Of a DNA stretch of 64,000 nucleotides, positions 22,194 to 34,200 are shown piece by piece. A model generated the notes under the pieces. That model searched no databases and was not told the DNA's origin. It saw nothing but the letters and a program-made list of their open reading frames with translations. Source of the DNA: Tricholoma matsutake (Eukaryota > Basidiomycota > Agaricomycetes > Agaricales > Tricholomataceae); NCBI GenBank assembly GCA_026075535.2, contig AP026548.1:5952001-6016000 (forward strand). The letters are read 5' to 3'. Position 1 is the stretch's first letter, and each line of letters begins with the position of its first letter. The position numbers and the translations under genes were made by a program.

Positions 22194-22798
22194 TTGTGCA
22201 TGGATTGATTCCGAGTAAGACTTTGGATACTAAGCGCTAAGCATCGAAGTCGAGTTGAAATGGGAGTCATCTACTTATGCACTGCCATGGCTGAAAATAC
22301 CGATCAGCAAGGCTATTTTCGCTAACCGCATCTCTGATTGTACTGCCCGCCCACCTGAGTCAAGTTGTAAGTATAGCGCTGAGCAACTGCGTGAAACAAA
22401 GCAAGTTGCTTCGACAACGTTCTGAACCACATACTTCGAAACAGATGGCACAGGCATTATATGTAATGGTAATTGACCAGTCGGTCTCCCTCTCTTCCCA
22501 CAGAGGGCTCGAGACAAAGTGACTGATGTAGACACTTGGTAGACAGCGCCAGGCAGTGCCTTGTGACGTCTCTCATCAATAGAAGCAAGCGAGCGAAGCG
22601 CTGGGGCAGGATGAGAAAGGGAAGCCAACATTAAGCGCTTCAGTTTCGGACATAGTTCCCTACAATTCTGGGCAGCGAAAAGCCAGAGGGAGGATCATGC
22701 AACAGGTAATCATCAGCATCACCGCGAAAACGAAACGACTGTAGACTCGACAGAGAGGCTGTAATTGCTCCAGCGCTCCAAGATCGCATCTCATCGGC

Positions 22799-23163
22799 AT
22801 GTCAACATCTTCCTCGGATCACAACTGTGTAGACATTGAATTTCGCCCCGAAGAAGGTGAGAGAGACAACCAGCCAGCACAACACTACCAGAGAAGGCGG
22901 TCACGAAAATCACTGCCTAAGGAGGATATACCACACAAGCGACGGCGGGTACGAAGCACGCCGTAAATCTGGCAACGGAAGATTTCAAGAGCGTCCCTGT
23001 ATTTCACGTTCTTGGAAGATACTTCGTTGTCAAGAAGGCCCATAACACAAGTTTCGACCGCTCGCACAGTGTAAGTATCTCCCAGAGCAACAGGTTACAG
23101 TGGCAGGCTAACCTGACCGTTGACATGCAGATGACTAAGCAATCCCTTCTCACAGGACACTGA
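22799..23163 (+). CDS. Small three-exon gene, 79 aa, unknown function
   Basis: Exons 22799-22856, 22922-23070 and 23131-23163 join in frame to a 79-residue protein. Intron 1 is GTGAGA...CCTAAG (65 nt). Intron 2 is GTAAGT...GGCTAACCTGAC...ATGCAG (60 nt) with a textbook CTAAC branch site. All phases agree and the frame ends at TGA 23161-23163. The protein contains VFHVLGRYFVVKKAH near its middle and has no signal peptide or clear membrane span. I do not recognise the family. It lies head-to-head with the minus-strand gene ending upstream and about 110 bp before the next plus-strand gene. The coherent splicing is the main support. Confidence 0.5.
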
Positions 23164-23274
23164 GTCTTGGACTTGTTGCAGTATAATTTCTTCTTCTTAC
23201 CCTCTTTTCAACTCACAATCTCTTGCATGCTACACTCGTTTGGCTAGACGCAGCGCGTTCCAATTCTTCTTGAG

Positions 23275-26200
23275 ATGAATACAAATTTCACATTTCCACG
23301 CCAACAATCGGCCATTCCTAGGCCACGCCCAATAGCAACAGCCTCTACGGAAACTCCTGACCCTGTAAATCGCGATTCAAATGCTCTTCGTGCGTCTGTG
23401 CTAGATGCGGCCCTTGAGCTGGGGATAGGCAACAACAGCACTGTCGCTAATTGGATCTTTAACAGTTCTATCGACGAGGTAGAAGAAGAGGTAAGTTTGC
23501 TTCGTTCTTTACCACATATTTAATATTTTGGCAAATTTCTGGCTCCATCCTCTCGCTTACCGTGGACTTGTGTCCCAGCGGTGACCTTCAGTTTCCTCTT
23601 GGAGCCAAAATATTGCATGATGTACCCTTTGCCCGAACTAAAGGTGCAAATTATGAAATGCCAGGAGACACCCATGACAATTTGAATGGCGCTTTCCAGT
23701 GTTTCTCTGTGGATTTCTACTTTCTATGTGATGTACTTACGATCTATATTCAAAGGAGCTGCGCTCTCCTACTTTGACCACCGAAACGTCTGAGTCTCAG
23801 ATATCGTCCACACGATATTCATCCACTCCACCAACATCGAACCATCTTTCACCTACGGCCTCCCAACAATACGTGCATTTATACAATCCACATTTGCTCG
23901 CTGTCGATCGGCCTCCCCAGGCCTCGTTTGATTCTCCGCCCGAGGTCATGAGCAACGTGCCAACTCCTTCTGCCGTGGTTTTCCCAGATATCCCGATTCC
24001 CCAAAGACCCACGACTCCATCAGGACGTGGAAAATTAAGGAAGAAGCGGAGTGATGGTTACCAGAGTGATGGCGGATACGTCAGCGATGGCTGGAAGAAG
24101 AAGAAAGATAAGACAAAGCGTACCGCGAAAGAGGATGTTAGTGTGAATACAGAGCTGGATAAAAAAGAACAGGCAAAAGAAGCTAAAACCCGAGCAAAGG
24201 AGGAAAAACTACAGGAGAAGAGAGAGAAAGAGGAAGAACGAAAGAGGAAAAAAATGTTGGCGTCCAAAGCCTCCAAAAAATCGGACGATAGTCATATCAC
24301 AGGCTACCACACTGACGGTGCTGTATCTGGGAAGGCCTCATCAAAAGCCAAGTCGAAAGGGGTCAGGTCGAAAACAGTGGGTGATGTAGGCTACGAGACA
24401 GACTCAGGCTACCTCTCGTCGATCTCTGCAGCACCGAAGAGGAAATCCAGATTCTTCAAGCTTGGGACAAAGCAGTCAAAGCCAGATTTACCTGTTGAGG
24501 ATCCTATGCCGCCTTTTTCAGTGGATAAGGAACCAATGACATTACCCATTGCCCAACGGTTTGCGACTGCCATGGGCTCCAGTGGGAGCGAGAACATGGT
24601 GGACATATTCTCTTCACGCATCAGCAACGCCACAAAGCCACCTTCCATAGTCCCCTCTCTTTCCATCTCCACTTCCCAGTCCGTCTTCACCTCACCGTCC
24701 ACTACCACTTCCACAACCATTGCCAATTTCTCGTCTTCTGCCTCGTCCACAGCCTTTGTCAACTTTCCTCCAGTATCTGGAAGGAATGCTGGTATAGATC
24801 GCGAATCCTATGGCTCAGGCGAATCAGGATCTTCTGGTAGCTCGAATCTGAAGCGTAGAGGTCTTCACCTCGCAAGTCGTGACAGCGGAAACGGTGGTAG
24901 AGCCGAGAGCTTCTCAACTATCACGTCCTCCTTCGAAAATCCGTTCCCGGCCTCAACATCATCATCCTTTGCTGCTTCGAAATACCCTCCGGTATCTACT
25001 ATCCCGCCTAGCTTCTCGGCAGCCACATCTTCTTCTATTGCTATAGCCCTACCCGGCCACCCTTACGCAGACGGCTTGAGGCCTGCTGCAAACTCATTGA
25101 CAAACTCTCCTTTCTTTTCACCTTCACCACGCTCAAACCCCGGCTCGCACAGCCCTTCACCTATTATCTCTCAGTCCCAAGAATTAGTGCCTCCTTCACC
25201 TTCCGCTCTGGTTGCACCCTTGAGATTATCACCGCAAGTACGACCTCGCAATCCTCCCACAAACGGTTTCGGGCCTCGACCCACAACCAATCCAACACAA
25301 AATGGTCTTGCACCAATCACCCAAATCCAAGAGTGGGCATCAGCTCCAATGCGCCGTAGCCCTACGCCCTCCCAACTGAGCATTGTCCCATCGTCCGAGT
25401 ATATTGTCCCTTCTCCACGAGGGACGCCCCTCCCCAGCCCGAACGTATTCGCTCACTACGATATTCCGCCGCCAAGTCCTCCCCCCACTGGGCCTTTACC
25501 AAATGTACCTGGCAGCTCAACCGGCTTACCGCCTTCAGCACTGCGTCGTCCCCAAACCCAGGACCGGGACCCTGCTAGAGCCAACTGGACCAGAGATCAT
25601 GGTTGGCCTAGCCGCTCTCTGGCCCCCACTGGCATCCAACGAGGCAAACAGACCCCGTTTCCTGTGAGACCTATATCGCCGAGCGTGCTGCCTAGCGAAG
25701 GTATTGCCTCAGAGAAAGAGGAGGTAGCGAAGTATGAGGACCTGCACCTTGCTACTCAACCACTGTCTGGGGATGTGAAGCAGATGGACGAAATGGACGA
25801 AGAGGAATTGGACAGTACGGTGGTTAAACCAATGGATGCTGAGGGGAATCGCGATGATAACGATGAAGAGGAAGATATACGGGGTGTACTGGAAAGGTTT
25901 GAGGACACACTCACTGGAGAGCAGGCAGGGCGGGCTTTGGGCCGCAGCCGGTCTTTTGAGGCTATCAAGAAACGGCTTCCTGGTCACGTCCCGTCGGAGT
26001 ACTACGAAGATGATGACGATGACATATTCTCAGACGAGAAAACATCTACGGAGAGCGGTTGGGAGCGGAATAGCACCTATAGTCGTGGCAGTTTTCTGGA
26101 CCCAGACAAGAGTGAGAGCACAAGAGAGCGGTTTCTCCAGCGCGTGGCTGACATGTATGGTGGTGGTGGGCGGAATAGTGGACAGGCCATTCCTCCCATG

Positions 26201-26275
26201 CCCAGGCTACCTGACTCGTTACTTAACAGGGATGTAGGAGCACTTCCTTCTGGAAGGAGTTGGAACAGATTTTGA
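23275..26275 (+). CDS. Large Ser/Pro-rich, low-complexity protein
   Basis: Exon 1 (23275-23490) encodes a 72-residue conserved-looking start (VLDAALELGIGNNSTVANWIF) and ends at GTAAGT. The main exon begins at about 23756 after CAAAG (ELRSPTLTTETSESQ) and runs about 840 codons to TGA 26273-26275. A small exon within the 265-nt gap cannot be excluded. Residues about 170-250 are a highly charged Lys/Glu coiled coil. Around it a short motif recurs: GYQSDGGYVSDG, GYHTDG, GYETDSGYLSS, suggestive of phosphorylation sites. The middle is disordered Ser/Thr/Pro sequence; the C-terminus is acidic (YYEDDDDDIFSDEK). Probably cytoplasmic or nuclear and scaffold-like; function unknown. Similar proteins are common in mushroom genomes. 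Confidence 0.72.
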
Positions 26276-26910
26276 TTTCGTGTTTCTTGGTTCGCTCTGA
26301 AGCTTTCGTAGTTTTCTCTCTTTCTTGTACATGTATTGATATGAGCACTGGTTTGCTAGCACAGTTTGTCTGATTTGCACCTCGTGCTGTCCATATAATA
26401 CAGCCTATACTTACACTGCGTCGTGAAGATCGTGATTCTCGACTCGTCACCAATCTACCATGTATATCATCTAGCCACCCAGTTTACAATACCAATGACT
26501 ATGGCCAGCTTCATCTTGGAGGTCGAGGGGCTCAAGTCGAGGCATGCACGTCTCTTTCTAGCTCTGCGTGATAACATTCATGCTTCGATAAGAAATGAAT
26601 ACAACTTGGAATCTACAGAAAGGTCAGCAAAATCCAATGTTCTAAGCAAAACACTCGTGAAGTTCATAGACGCTGACCGACATGATGCAGCAGAAACCAA
26701 AAGACGTTAAATGAGAGAGGGTGTGTACACGCGTAAAGATATCCGGAATGAAATGGTAAATAGTATCGTAATGACAGACAGTCAGACGAAAAGTACAGTA
26801 AAAAAAGGAGGATAGTAAGATAAAGAGAAGAGGTTTTGAACGTGAAACAAGAAAAGGCTGTCATGATACATTGTGGAGGTACGACGGACCGTGAGATAAT
26901 GAAAGACCGA
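26276..26910. other. Intergenic region between convergent genes
   Basis: 3' flanks of the plus-strand Ser/Pro-rich gene and the minus-strand epsin gene. A-rich and T-rich stretches, no supported frame. Confidence 0.5.
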
Positions 26911-27567
26911 CTAGATATCAAAAAACGGACGCTCGCTATTCGTCGATTGCTGCTTCACTGCGAATGGGTTGTGCTGGCTCGCCCCCGTCTTCTGAGCCAC
27001 AATCAAACGTCCCGCTTCCGTTTGGCCGTACCTGCACACACAATCAGCCTCTCAAACAAAACAAGTACCAAGAAAGAAAAAAAACGCGCCTTAGACTACC
27101 AAGATTGCCAAACGTGTCCATGCCATCGTCCTTGTTCGCAAACAGATCGGCAAGATGCTGCTCGTTCGCGCCGAGCTCTTTCTTCGTCTTGACTTGGACC
27201 TGGTTCTGGTTCTGCTGGTTCTGCTGGTTATTATAAGGGTTGGTGTGGGACGGGACGGGGGAAGACGACGCGAGCGAGCTGAGATGGGACGTGGTGTGGT
27301 TGTTGTTATCGTAGGTACCACCGAGGTTGAAGGCCGGCGGACGAGGCTGGTTTGGGGTGGAGATGGTGGGGGAGGGGGCAGAGGAGGGAGCAAAGGGGTT
27401 GTTGGATCTGGAGTGAAAAGGGGGTTAGGAAAGGGTTGATATTGGTGACGAGAGAACGTACCCGAAGCCGGTGGGTTGTGCTGAGATTTGTTGGTGTGCA
27501 AACATATTCTGTTGTTGTTGCTGCTGCTGCAGTTGAAGGATCTGCTGCTGCTGGAGCAGCCATTCCT

Positions 27568-27604
<37 letters not shown>

Positions 27605-28796
27605 TTGCTGTTGGAGGAACAGCTGTTGTTGACGTATGTACTCCGCCTATGCATTCCGCGATTGTTAGGACTATAACTAACTTGAGACACATCGACGCAC
27701 CTGAGCGGCCTCTTGTTCAGCTTGTTGCTGATAAGGATTGAAGGAGGTGAACTGAGGCTGGACCTGCGTGAACTGAGGCTGTATAGCCGTGAATTGCGGC
27801 TGGAGACCGACTGCATATGGCGTGGGGTCGGTGAACGGAAATGGATTATTGCTATTTGGGTTTGGACTGCAATGATCCCAGGGGATGAGCACGACAAATG
27901 AAGAAGAGACGCAACGCACAGCTGATTCTGATCATCAAACAACGCAGCTGCATTGGAATTCTCAACGGCGGACCTCCTTTTCGCCTCCTCTTCTTCACTT
28001 AGACGAATCGCACGTTGCAGATCGTTGTCTTCCGAGTGCTCCTGAGAGAAGGACTTTTTACTCTCCTCGATTGCCTTCCGCAGCTCTTCCTCATCTCTGT
28101 CTCTTCCCTGCGGCCGCCCACCGTTCTGGGGAGAGTGGAGAGGGGGAGGCATGCGCCTACGTCTGTTCTCGTCTTCTTCGGCTTCGTCGTAGTCGCCATA
28201 GCCTGCAGTGCTGCCGCGAATCATGCGATCGCGCATTGAAGCCCGTGCACGTCGCTCTTCCCTGAGACGGGATTCATCGAGGAGGAGGTTGGTAATATCT
28301 TTGGCCTTTTGGCGAACGTTAGCACCCTGGTCCTTGCCATCCTCATCGAGATATTGGAATTCCTTTAGGGTCTTGATGATGTACACGTTATCGCGGAAAT
28401 ATATGACCACATTTTCGGAACCTTGATGGAGGCAATAATCTAGCACGGTCAGGCTCTATGTTATCAAAGCGATCAGTAAAAATAAGGATCCCGCAGCAGG
28501 TGACGTAGGTACTTTGAAGACATGGCGCCAGTTCTTGCCCTTGTCATTGAGACGTTTATCAAGCATTTCCATTATCTCTACAAAGTCTCCCCTAGATATA
28601 TAGATCAGAACGGATGGACGAAGAGATGCAATGAACTGAACTGGTTGTAAGTGAGTTGAGCGATTTCATTCATCTGAGTTCCGGATGGACCCCAAGGGTC
28701 ATTTGAAGTTGCATCGCGAACCTTTGCTTGAGTGTCTGAGTAGCCTTTTGTATAGTTTTTTGTGACCCTAAGAGCGGCCTTTCCAAAATGTTGCAT
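26911..28796 (-). CDS. Epsin-like endocytic adaptor (ENTH domain)
   Basis: Clathrin adaptor that bends PI(4,5)P2-rich plasma membrane in endocytosis. Read from MQHFGKAALRVTKNYTKGYS (28796), it has an ENTH domain with AKVRDATSNDPWGPSGTQM and KRLNDKGKNWRHVFK (separate exon about 28592-28508), then VLDYCLHQGSENVVIYF. Next come two ubiquitin-interacting motifs (EELRKAIEESKKS, NDLQRAIRLSEEE), a region with NPF (NNPFPFTDP), PQFT repeats, a long poly-Gln tract from CTG/TTG repeats (about 27510-27640), a second NPF (SNNPFAPSS) and a third near the end (HNPFAVKQQ), finishing ERPFFDI. NPF motifs bind EH-domain proteins. At least five short introns. The start could be in a further upstream exon, since related proteins often begin a few residues earlier. 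The last intron may use a GC donor. Confidence 0.88.
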
Positions 28797-28974
28797 GGTA
28801 TAAGAGAAGTAGGTAACCCGGTCTGCGTGACCTGTCACATTGTGTATACGGCAAATCGAGCGCGTGACGCCACTTCACTGTAGCGTAGCATGCTTGCCTT
28901 CCATTTCTTCGGTAGCAAGCGGCATGGGTTCGATTCCCGTTCCGTGTAGAATTTCTTGTTTGTCTTTCCTCACC

Positions 28975-29609
28975 ATGGGCGCTGCTAGACTCCAGAAACG
29001 TCGAAAACTTGGCTCTGCTTCATCGTCTCCAGTGCCAACCATACCATCACCTAAACAACATTCAAGCACGAGGCCTATCTGTATTTCTTGTCATCGAGCA
29101 GTGAACTCTGCTCTGATCATATGTCCAAGGCAGGTCACGGTCTTGCGGACCTATTCACCGCACCAATACCAACTGATAAAACTACCAGATGCTCATCTCC
29201 AACTTGTGCCATTTGTTCTCGGACATGCACCTTGATCGTTCCCTCAGTGCCACCAACCCCGCATCTTACTAGGTCGCCCACACCCATGCCGATGTCTCCT
29301 TCGCAGTCACCTTGTTGCCCCGCACTGGCACTCCAGTCCACCAACACCAACCTTTGTGATCTCCAATCCAACATCACCCATGGGGCCTCCAGTAAACGGA
29401 GAAAAGCTGTTGATCAAGACGATTCCAATGATGGCCAGTATGACCACTCGGAATTCGACCTCTTCCCTGGGTGTGGTCGCACAACGTGCCGGAACTGTTG
29501 TTTTGAAGATGTACAAAGGTGAGTTTCATCTTGAAAACTCCATCATCTTGTTGTTAACAACAGCTCCTTCAGCAACTCCACGACCTGCTATGATTGCTAC
29601 AGCCGCTAA
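28975..29609 (+). CDS. Small Cys-rich (zinc-binding-like) protein
   Basis: Three exons, 28975-29129, 29189-29518 and 29573-29609, give a protein of about 173 residues. It has paired cysteines: CISCHRAV ... CPR, then CSSPTCAICSRTC, and near the end CGRTTCRNCCFEDVQ ... TTCYDC. The pattern suggests two or three structural zinc sites. Between them is a Ser/Pro stretch (LTRSPTPMPMSPS) and a KRRK basic patch, so a nuclear location is plausible. Intron 2 is canonical (GTGAGT...CCTTCAG). Intron 1 keeps the frame only with a GC donor (AAG|GCAGGT). I recognise the Cys layout from other mushroom hypothetical proteins; the biochemical role is unknown. Confidence 0.72.
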
Positions 29610-31109
29610 TGGCCTTTCCCTTTGAGATGCTTCCCCTAGCAGCTCGGTTAATTGTTCTATCACTATACCTAATGTCATCGCTTTTACATGCTGTATCTAT
29701 GCTGAACATTTTCATAATACATTCAGATTCATACATCGAATGCCTAGGGGTAGACGTGTACCCTCTGCCTTCGTGTTTTCGGATATTAAACAAAGTCGAG
29801 ACGCTCTCCCTACAACTCATCGATGGCAACCAGTGACTCGCGCGTTGTTTGCTCATGTATGATTATAACGCGTCGCGTCTATGCACGTGACTCATTCCGC
29901 ACATCTTCATCCTATAGGCTATCGTTTACCGTAGGCGCTTTCCTTGGGTTTCCCTTATAGATACCCTGTTATTTCATCATTGCGAGTAAGCATTGAATGA
30001 TCCAAAGGAAGTATCACACATCCCCATGGGGAGAATCGAGATGGACAACGTCATGCGCATAGGTGGCTAACACGAAGTCTCAGCTGATGGGACCATCGCT
30101 TGAACTTTGAAAGAGTTGCTTTTTGTGGAGCGACGGCGACAACATATTGATCCTCATTACATACTAGACTCTCCATGCCTCATCGGTGGAGCAACCCAGA
30201 CTCAGACCCAGTTGGGATGAAGACGAGATTGTGGAGATACCGTGCTCAAACAAATACACGATCCCGGTGCGCCATTTCCGCTTAGTTACTTCTATCATAG
30301 TTGTGCTCTTCGAGCACTTGTTTCCCTCTCACTGCGGGCTCTGTTATCGCCGTCGTCTGTGGCTGTGAGCCCTGACTTCAATAGAGACACCCTGTAGTTG
30401 ATCAGCCATGAACTGCATGATCGTTGGCAGTGTTAACACTCTAGGCCTATATCATAAACCAATCATCCTCAGCAGAACTTGTAAGGATGTAGATATTTAG
30501 GCGACTTGCCATCGTGTCATCTGTGGCTAGAGGGAAATGCGGGATACATTAAATGACGTCTGTGTCTTCAGCGGATTGTGGGCTATTTTGAACATCTCTG
30601 CGGGATCTGCTCAGATGGGTCAAACCTTTGCGAGCGCCCACCGGTCCATGGAGCAGTGTGGGTAAACTTGAAGCTTATCGTTCTCGCATCATTAGTCTTT
30701 GGAAGGAACTATCAACGAATGGCTTGGGAGTATCCCAACTTTCTCCCAACTTGTTCTAGGGTTTCCGGAGTACAAATGTCGAATTGACGAGTCAGTTCGA
30801 GACTTCTGAACCTATCCCTTCCAAAGATGACCAAACCAACCGGAAAACCAACCGGAAAGGCTTCCCGTGGAGCGATGAGACAACAGTAAGTTCGCCGTTG
30901 TATGAAAGGAGAATATGTACAGATCGAAGGCATTATACAAAATGAGCATTCCACGAGTATTCCTTCCAAGTACTGCGTTTGCAATGGCAGTAGCACATAA
31001 ATCCATGGTGAGTGAAGCCCTCTAAATATCACGAAGAACCAGATCTCCTTCTACAACACTTCCTAGAACCATATACCAGGATTAATGCCGAATTTATTAA
31101 ACATTTCCT
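29610..31109. other. Intergenic region, 1.5 kb
   Basis: No frame beyond 106 codons, no domain, no repeat that I can support. It separates the Cys-rich gene from the 3' end of the phosphatase gene. Confidence 0.45.
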
Positions 31110-33367
31110 TTATTCCACCCGGTACAAAAGCGCCCAGTGCTGTCGAAGAAGAAAGGTTGACAGGTGATCCGACGAATTCAGCTCTGCAACATTTAGGTTC
31201 AGTATTCCATCTACGTCAAACCCAAAGAGTGACACAACGCACTGATATCCGGGCTTGCCGTCAATCATGACCTCTAGCCGTAAAGTTGGTTTGTTCAGAT
31301 TTGTCGTATCAACCTCAAATGTAGACCTAACGCGATTATCAGTAGTGAGCTGAGTTCGCACAAACAATTTTCAGGTTACCATTTGAAATTGCCGAGAGGA
31401 AGGTATTTCAATACGCGCTCCTGTGGCACGTCTTCAAAGGCGGTACCGACCTCTGTCGTATCATTGGTAGCAATAGCCTTTGTTTGCTTTCGTGTGACGG
31501 AAGCATCACTTTGCATACGCAAAGTCCGGACGAGAGGAATATAAAACATACTCAGCGGACTTGTCGAAAACTCGCGGACCGTGTGGTGGTCTGGATTGGC
31601 GCTGTTAAACTCTATGGCAGCAAATTCATGACGGTCCCCAGAAAGGATAATCAGATTAGGAACAGAGTGGAAAGCCTCCAAGAGCCCAGCCTTCTCAGCA
31701 GGAAATCCGGCCCAGGAGTCGAGTTGTGCATCGCGCATCCATAATGATGTGAAAGGCACGGAGCTCACAATGAATTTGAACGTGGATGTCTCGTTCACGC
31801 GAGACAACCACATGTGGAGGGCCGTTAATTGCACATCGCCAAGCATAGTGCGTGTGGTAATGTCGTCCCCTCTTAGGCGATATCGCCGAGTATCCATTAC
31901 GAAAAATGCAATATCTCCGTAGCGAAAGTCATAATAATGTTCGCCGGGCATAGGTGGGTCATAGTTGGCATTGGAATTGTAGATTTCGAACGCGTCAGAG
32001 GCGCTTGGATATGGGGGTTTGGTATCATTACCCTCCCCTCCAAAGTTATTGATGAACTGTAGAAGGGCGTGAACTAGTCCGTTAATCATTTGGCCCATGA
32101 CTCACCTCATGGTCGTCGTAAGTGAAGAATACAGCTGATCCCGTTATACATTAACAAGTGTTCCATCCCTCAAGATAGAACTTACGCAGTTTCTCGTACA
32201 GTTTACGAAAGCTGTCGGTTCGATAATTCCGCCTGTACAGTCGACGGTAGGCTTCCTTGTTGTCGCCGATGTACAATGGTGCGTCGGCGTAGATAAAGTC
32301 ACCAAGAAACAACAAGAACTCTGCTTGCGAGGACAAGGGAGTATCCTCACTTTTGTCCTGTTCAATGGGTGATGGTGATGATGATTCACTCTCTGATTCT
32401 GAAAGCTGCGAAATGGTCCTATTAGACCTAGAAAAAAGATAGTCAGTCAAAAGATCGAAACCCTTGATCGACTTTCGGCGCAGCGGTCCCCTGTACGGGA
32501 AATTTGGCATAATACATGAGGACACCACAAAGCGGAAACGATGTCCGGTCGAAAGGCGAGGATCGGGGAAAGTGCGGAACCGAATAGGGTGAGTGATAGT
32601 GTCATTTGATACATGCAACGTATCTATTTCCTGGCCATCAAGAATAGAGATATAAAAGGCTGTCAAACCTACATTCGTATGATGTGCCAGGCCAAAGACC
32701 TCCTAATGTAACGGTGTCCACCCAGTCTGACTCTTTCATGAAATTCATGACAGGTCCATCTTTCCAAGTCTCGGAGCCAGGACTATCCAGCTGTCGGTAT
32801 ATGACGCGTACATGACTGTTCTCCGTGTCATTGAAGAGCGGGTAACGAGCGACAATCTTGATTCTGTCAGGATATACAGAGCCTACTCGAGTAAAAACGA
32901 GGTCGGATGCTATATCCACAAATGGAGTGATAACAAAGTCTGCTATCGCAAGCACAAGAGATGTATTGATGAGTAAATTTGTTAGTCGAAGACTTCTTGA
33001 AGGTGAGTGGAGGGAAAAAATGAGTGTCCTGAGAGCATCCTTCCGATCAACCTGAATACAATGTTGGATTGTCCTTCAGATCAGTCCATACGTCAGAGAT
33101 TCGAACAGACCCGTTTGAATGCAACGGTAGCCTTTTCAGATGAATTTTGGCTGCCAACGTCGAGATTGGATGGAATGAGGAAGGATGAAGCGATATAGGA
33201 GAGATAGAGAGGAGGTAACACTTTCTTCCAAAGACTTGTAGGAATCTAGGAAAGATCGCGTGTGTAACTTGCAACGGCGAAAAAATGGTACTGACCACTT
33301 GAAGGAAAACGAAGACTGCCAGGCGAAATAGCGTCGAGAAGATTGGAGGTATCCAGCTAAGCGACAT
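31110..33367 (-). CDS. PhoD-like metallophosphatase with membrane-anchored N-terminus
   Basis: Predicted phosphodiesterase/alkaline phosphatase D family enzyme, a metal-dependent phosphoester hydrolase. Read from MSLSWIPPIFSTLFRLAVFV (33367) with hydrophobic N-terminal segments (also TNLLINTSLVLAIADFVITP), then a fibronectin-like region (RVGSVYPDRIKIVARYPLF, LGGLWPGTSYEC). The catalytic part has GDFIYAD, YDDHE, GDIAFFVMDTRRYR and LSGDRHEF, the metal-binding signature set of the family. Introns visible: one near 33060 (GTATGG...TTCAG), one after TSYEC, one after LYEKLR (GTAAGT), one after YDDHE (GTGAGT...CTACAG) that resumes FINNFGG, and one after GNFKW. The last exon ends YRVE at 31110. No disruption seen. 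The N-terminal exon chain is less certain than the catalytic part. Confidence 0.85.
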
Positions 33368-33916
33368 GACAGCGCTTGAAGCAAGGCCTGGATCACGTGC
33401 TTTGTGCGGCTCTAAGGTAAGTTGGCGACTTTCCGCCAGGCGCCATGTGTTCCATTGTTCTCAGAAAGGAAATTGTTTGGTTCTGATGACCAAAGTCCCT
33501 TACTCTCACCGCATCCCTCCGGAATACTTATGTCTATTGGGAGCATCCAATGTGCGAGGGTTTGCAAAATGGCACAAAGTAGGCAGAAAGAGCTCTTAGG
33601 GTCAACCTTAACAGCTGTCATAGTATTTGTATTGTCAAGGTACACCTATAGTCCTATATAAGAGGTGTGTGGGAGTGTATGTGGTGGTAAGATGAGGTGA
33701 CGATGTGAGGAGTGAAAGATACAAAAAGAGATTGTCCATGAAAAGCAAAAAGTCCATGATGTCTGAGTTCCCAAGTCCGGTTCATAATGAGAGAAAAGGA
33801 AGAGTCCTATCGGTGCCTGTGAAGCCCATGCTCGGCGGAGCTTTTGGGTGAGGCATTGTTCAAGCGTGAACTGAGAAATGGGCCAAGCGGGGTGCAGAGA
33901 TGGGAAGTGGGGATGC
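33368..33916. other. Boundary between phosphatase gene and dead retrotransposon
   Basis: Upstream flank of the phosphatase gene, then the 3' end of the tyrosine-recombinase element. I could not locate the element's terminal repeats; purine-rich sequence around 33660-33720 may be its end. Confidence 0.35.
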
Positions 33917-34200
33917 TCAAGCCTGAAACATTGCCTGCAGGAGGACAGGGCATTTGTGGATATAGATTTGCCATGCAGCCGAGGCCCATCTCCCGATGCC
34001 TTGAATGATGTGGGGTGCAACCCCATTCTCAGCCAGTGATGGGGCACCTCCAGCTTGCATAGACTGACCTGCCACATCCTTCTCAGACCACAAACACAAT
34101 TGTTGTATGAAGAAAGCCCTCATTGGGATCTTACCCTTGGCAGTGAGCCAGAGCGGTAAAGACAGGGGAAAGCGACAGTCACGCGAAGTGATGTAGAGAC
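33917..34200 (-). pseudogene. Tyrosine recombinase C-terminal domain
   Basis: Integrase-like catalytic end of the element above: a start resembling RFPLSLPLWLTAKGKIP, then VAGQSMQAGGAPSLAENG, PHIIQGIGRWAS and the nucleophile region WQIYIHK. In the family the first motif is SMRAGG with a catalytic Arg; here it reads SMQAGG, so a catalytic residue is lost. The preceding 800 bp contain many stops. Confidence 0.72.

Noticed and set aside
24058..24762. Minus-strand frames opposite the Ser/Pro-rich gene
   Set aside because: Low-complexity antisense of the coding strand without homology or splice support.
27155..27741. Plus-strand frames rich in Val, Gly or Leu opposite the epsin gene
   Set aside because: They are antisense to the poly-Gln and NPF exons and arise from the repeat; the minus-strand gene explains the region.
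28870..28956. tRNA-like stretch with a T-arm (GGGTTCGATTCCC) and a possible anticodon arm (CTTGC ... GCAAG, Gly-TCC with a short intron)
   Set aside because: The 5' acceptor strand does not pair with the 3' side and there is no D-loop GG, so a functional tRNA is not supported. It may be a decayed copy.
30186..31032. Small frames near 30186-30368 (plus) and 30712-31032 (minus)
   Set aside because: Short, without recognisable motifs, convincing start context or introns; left as intergenic.
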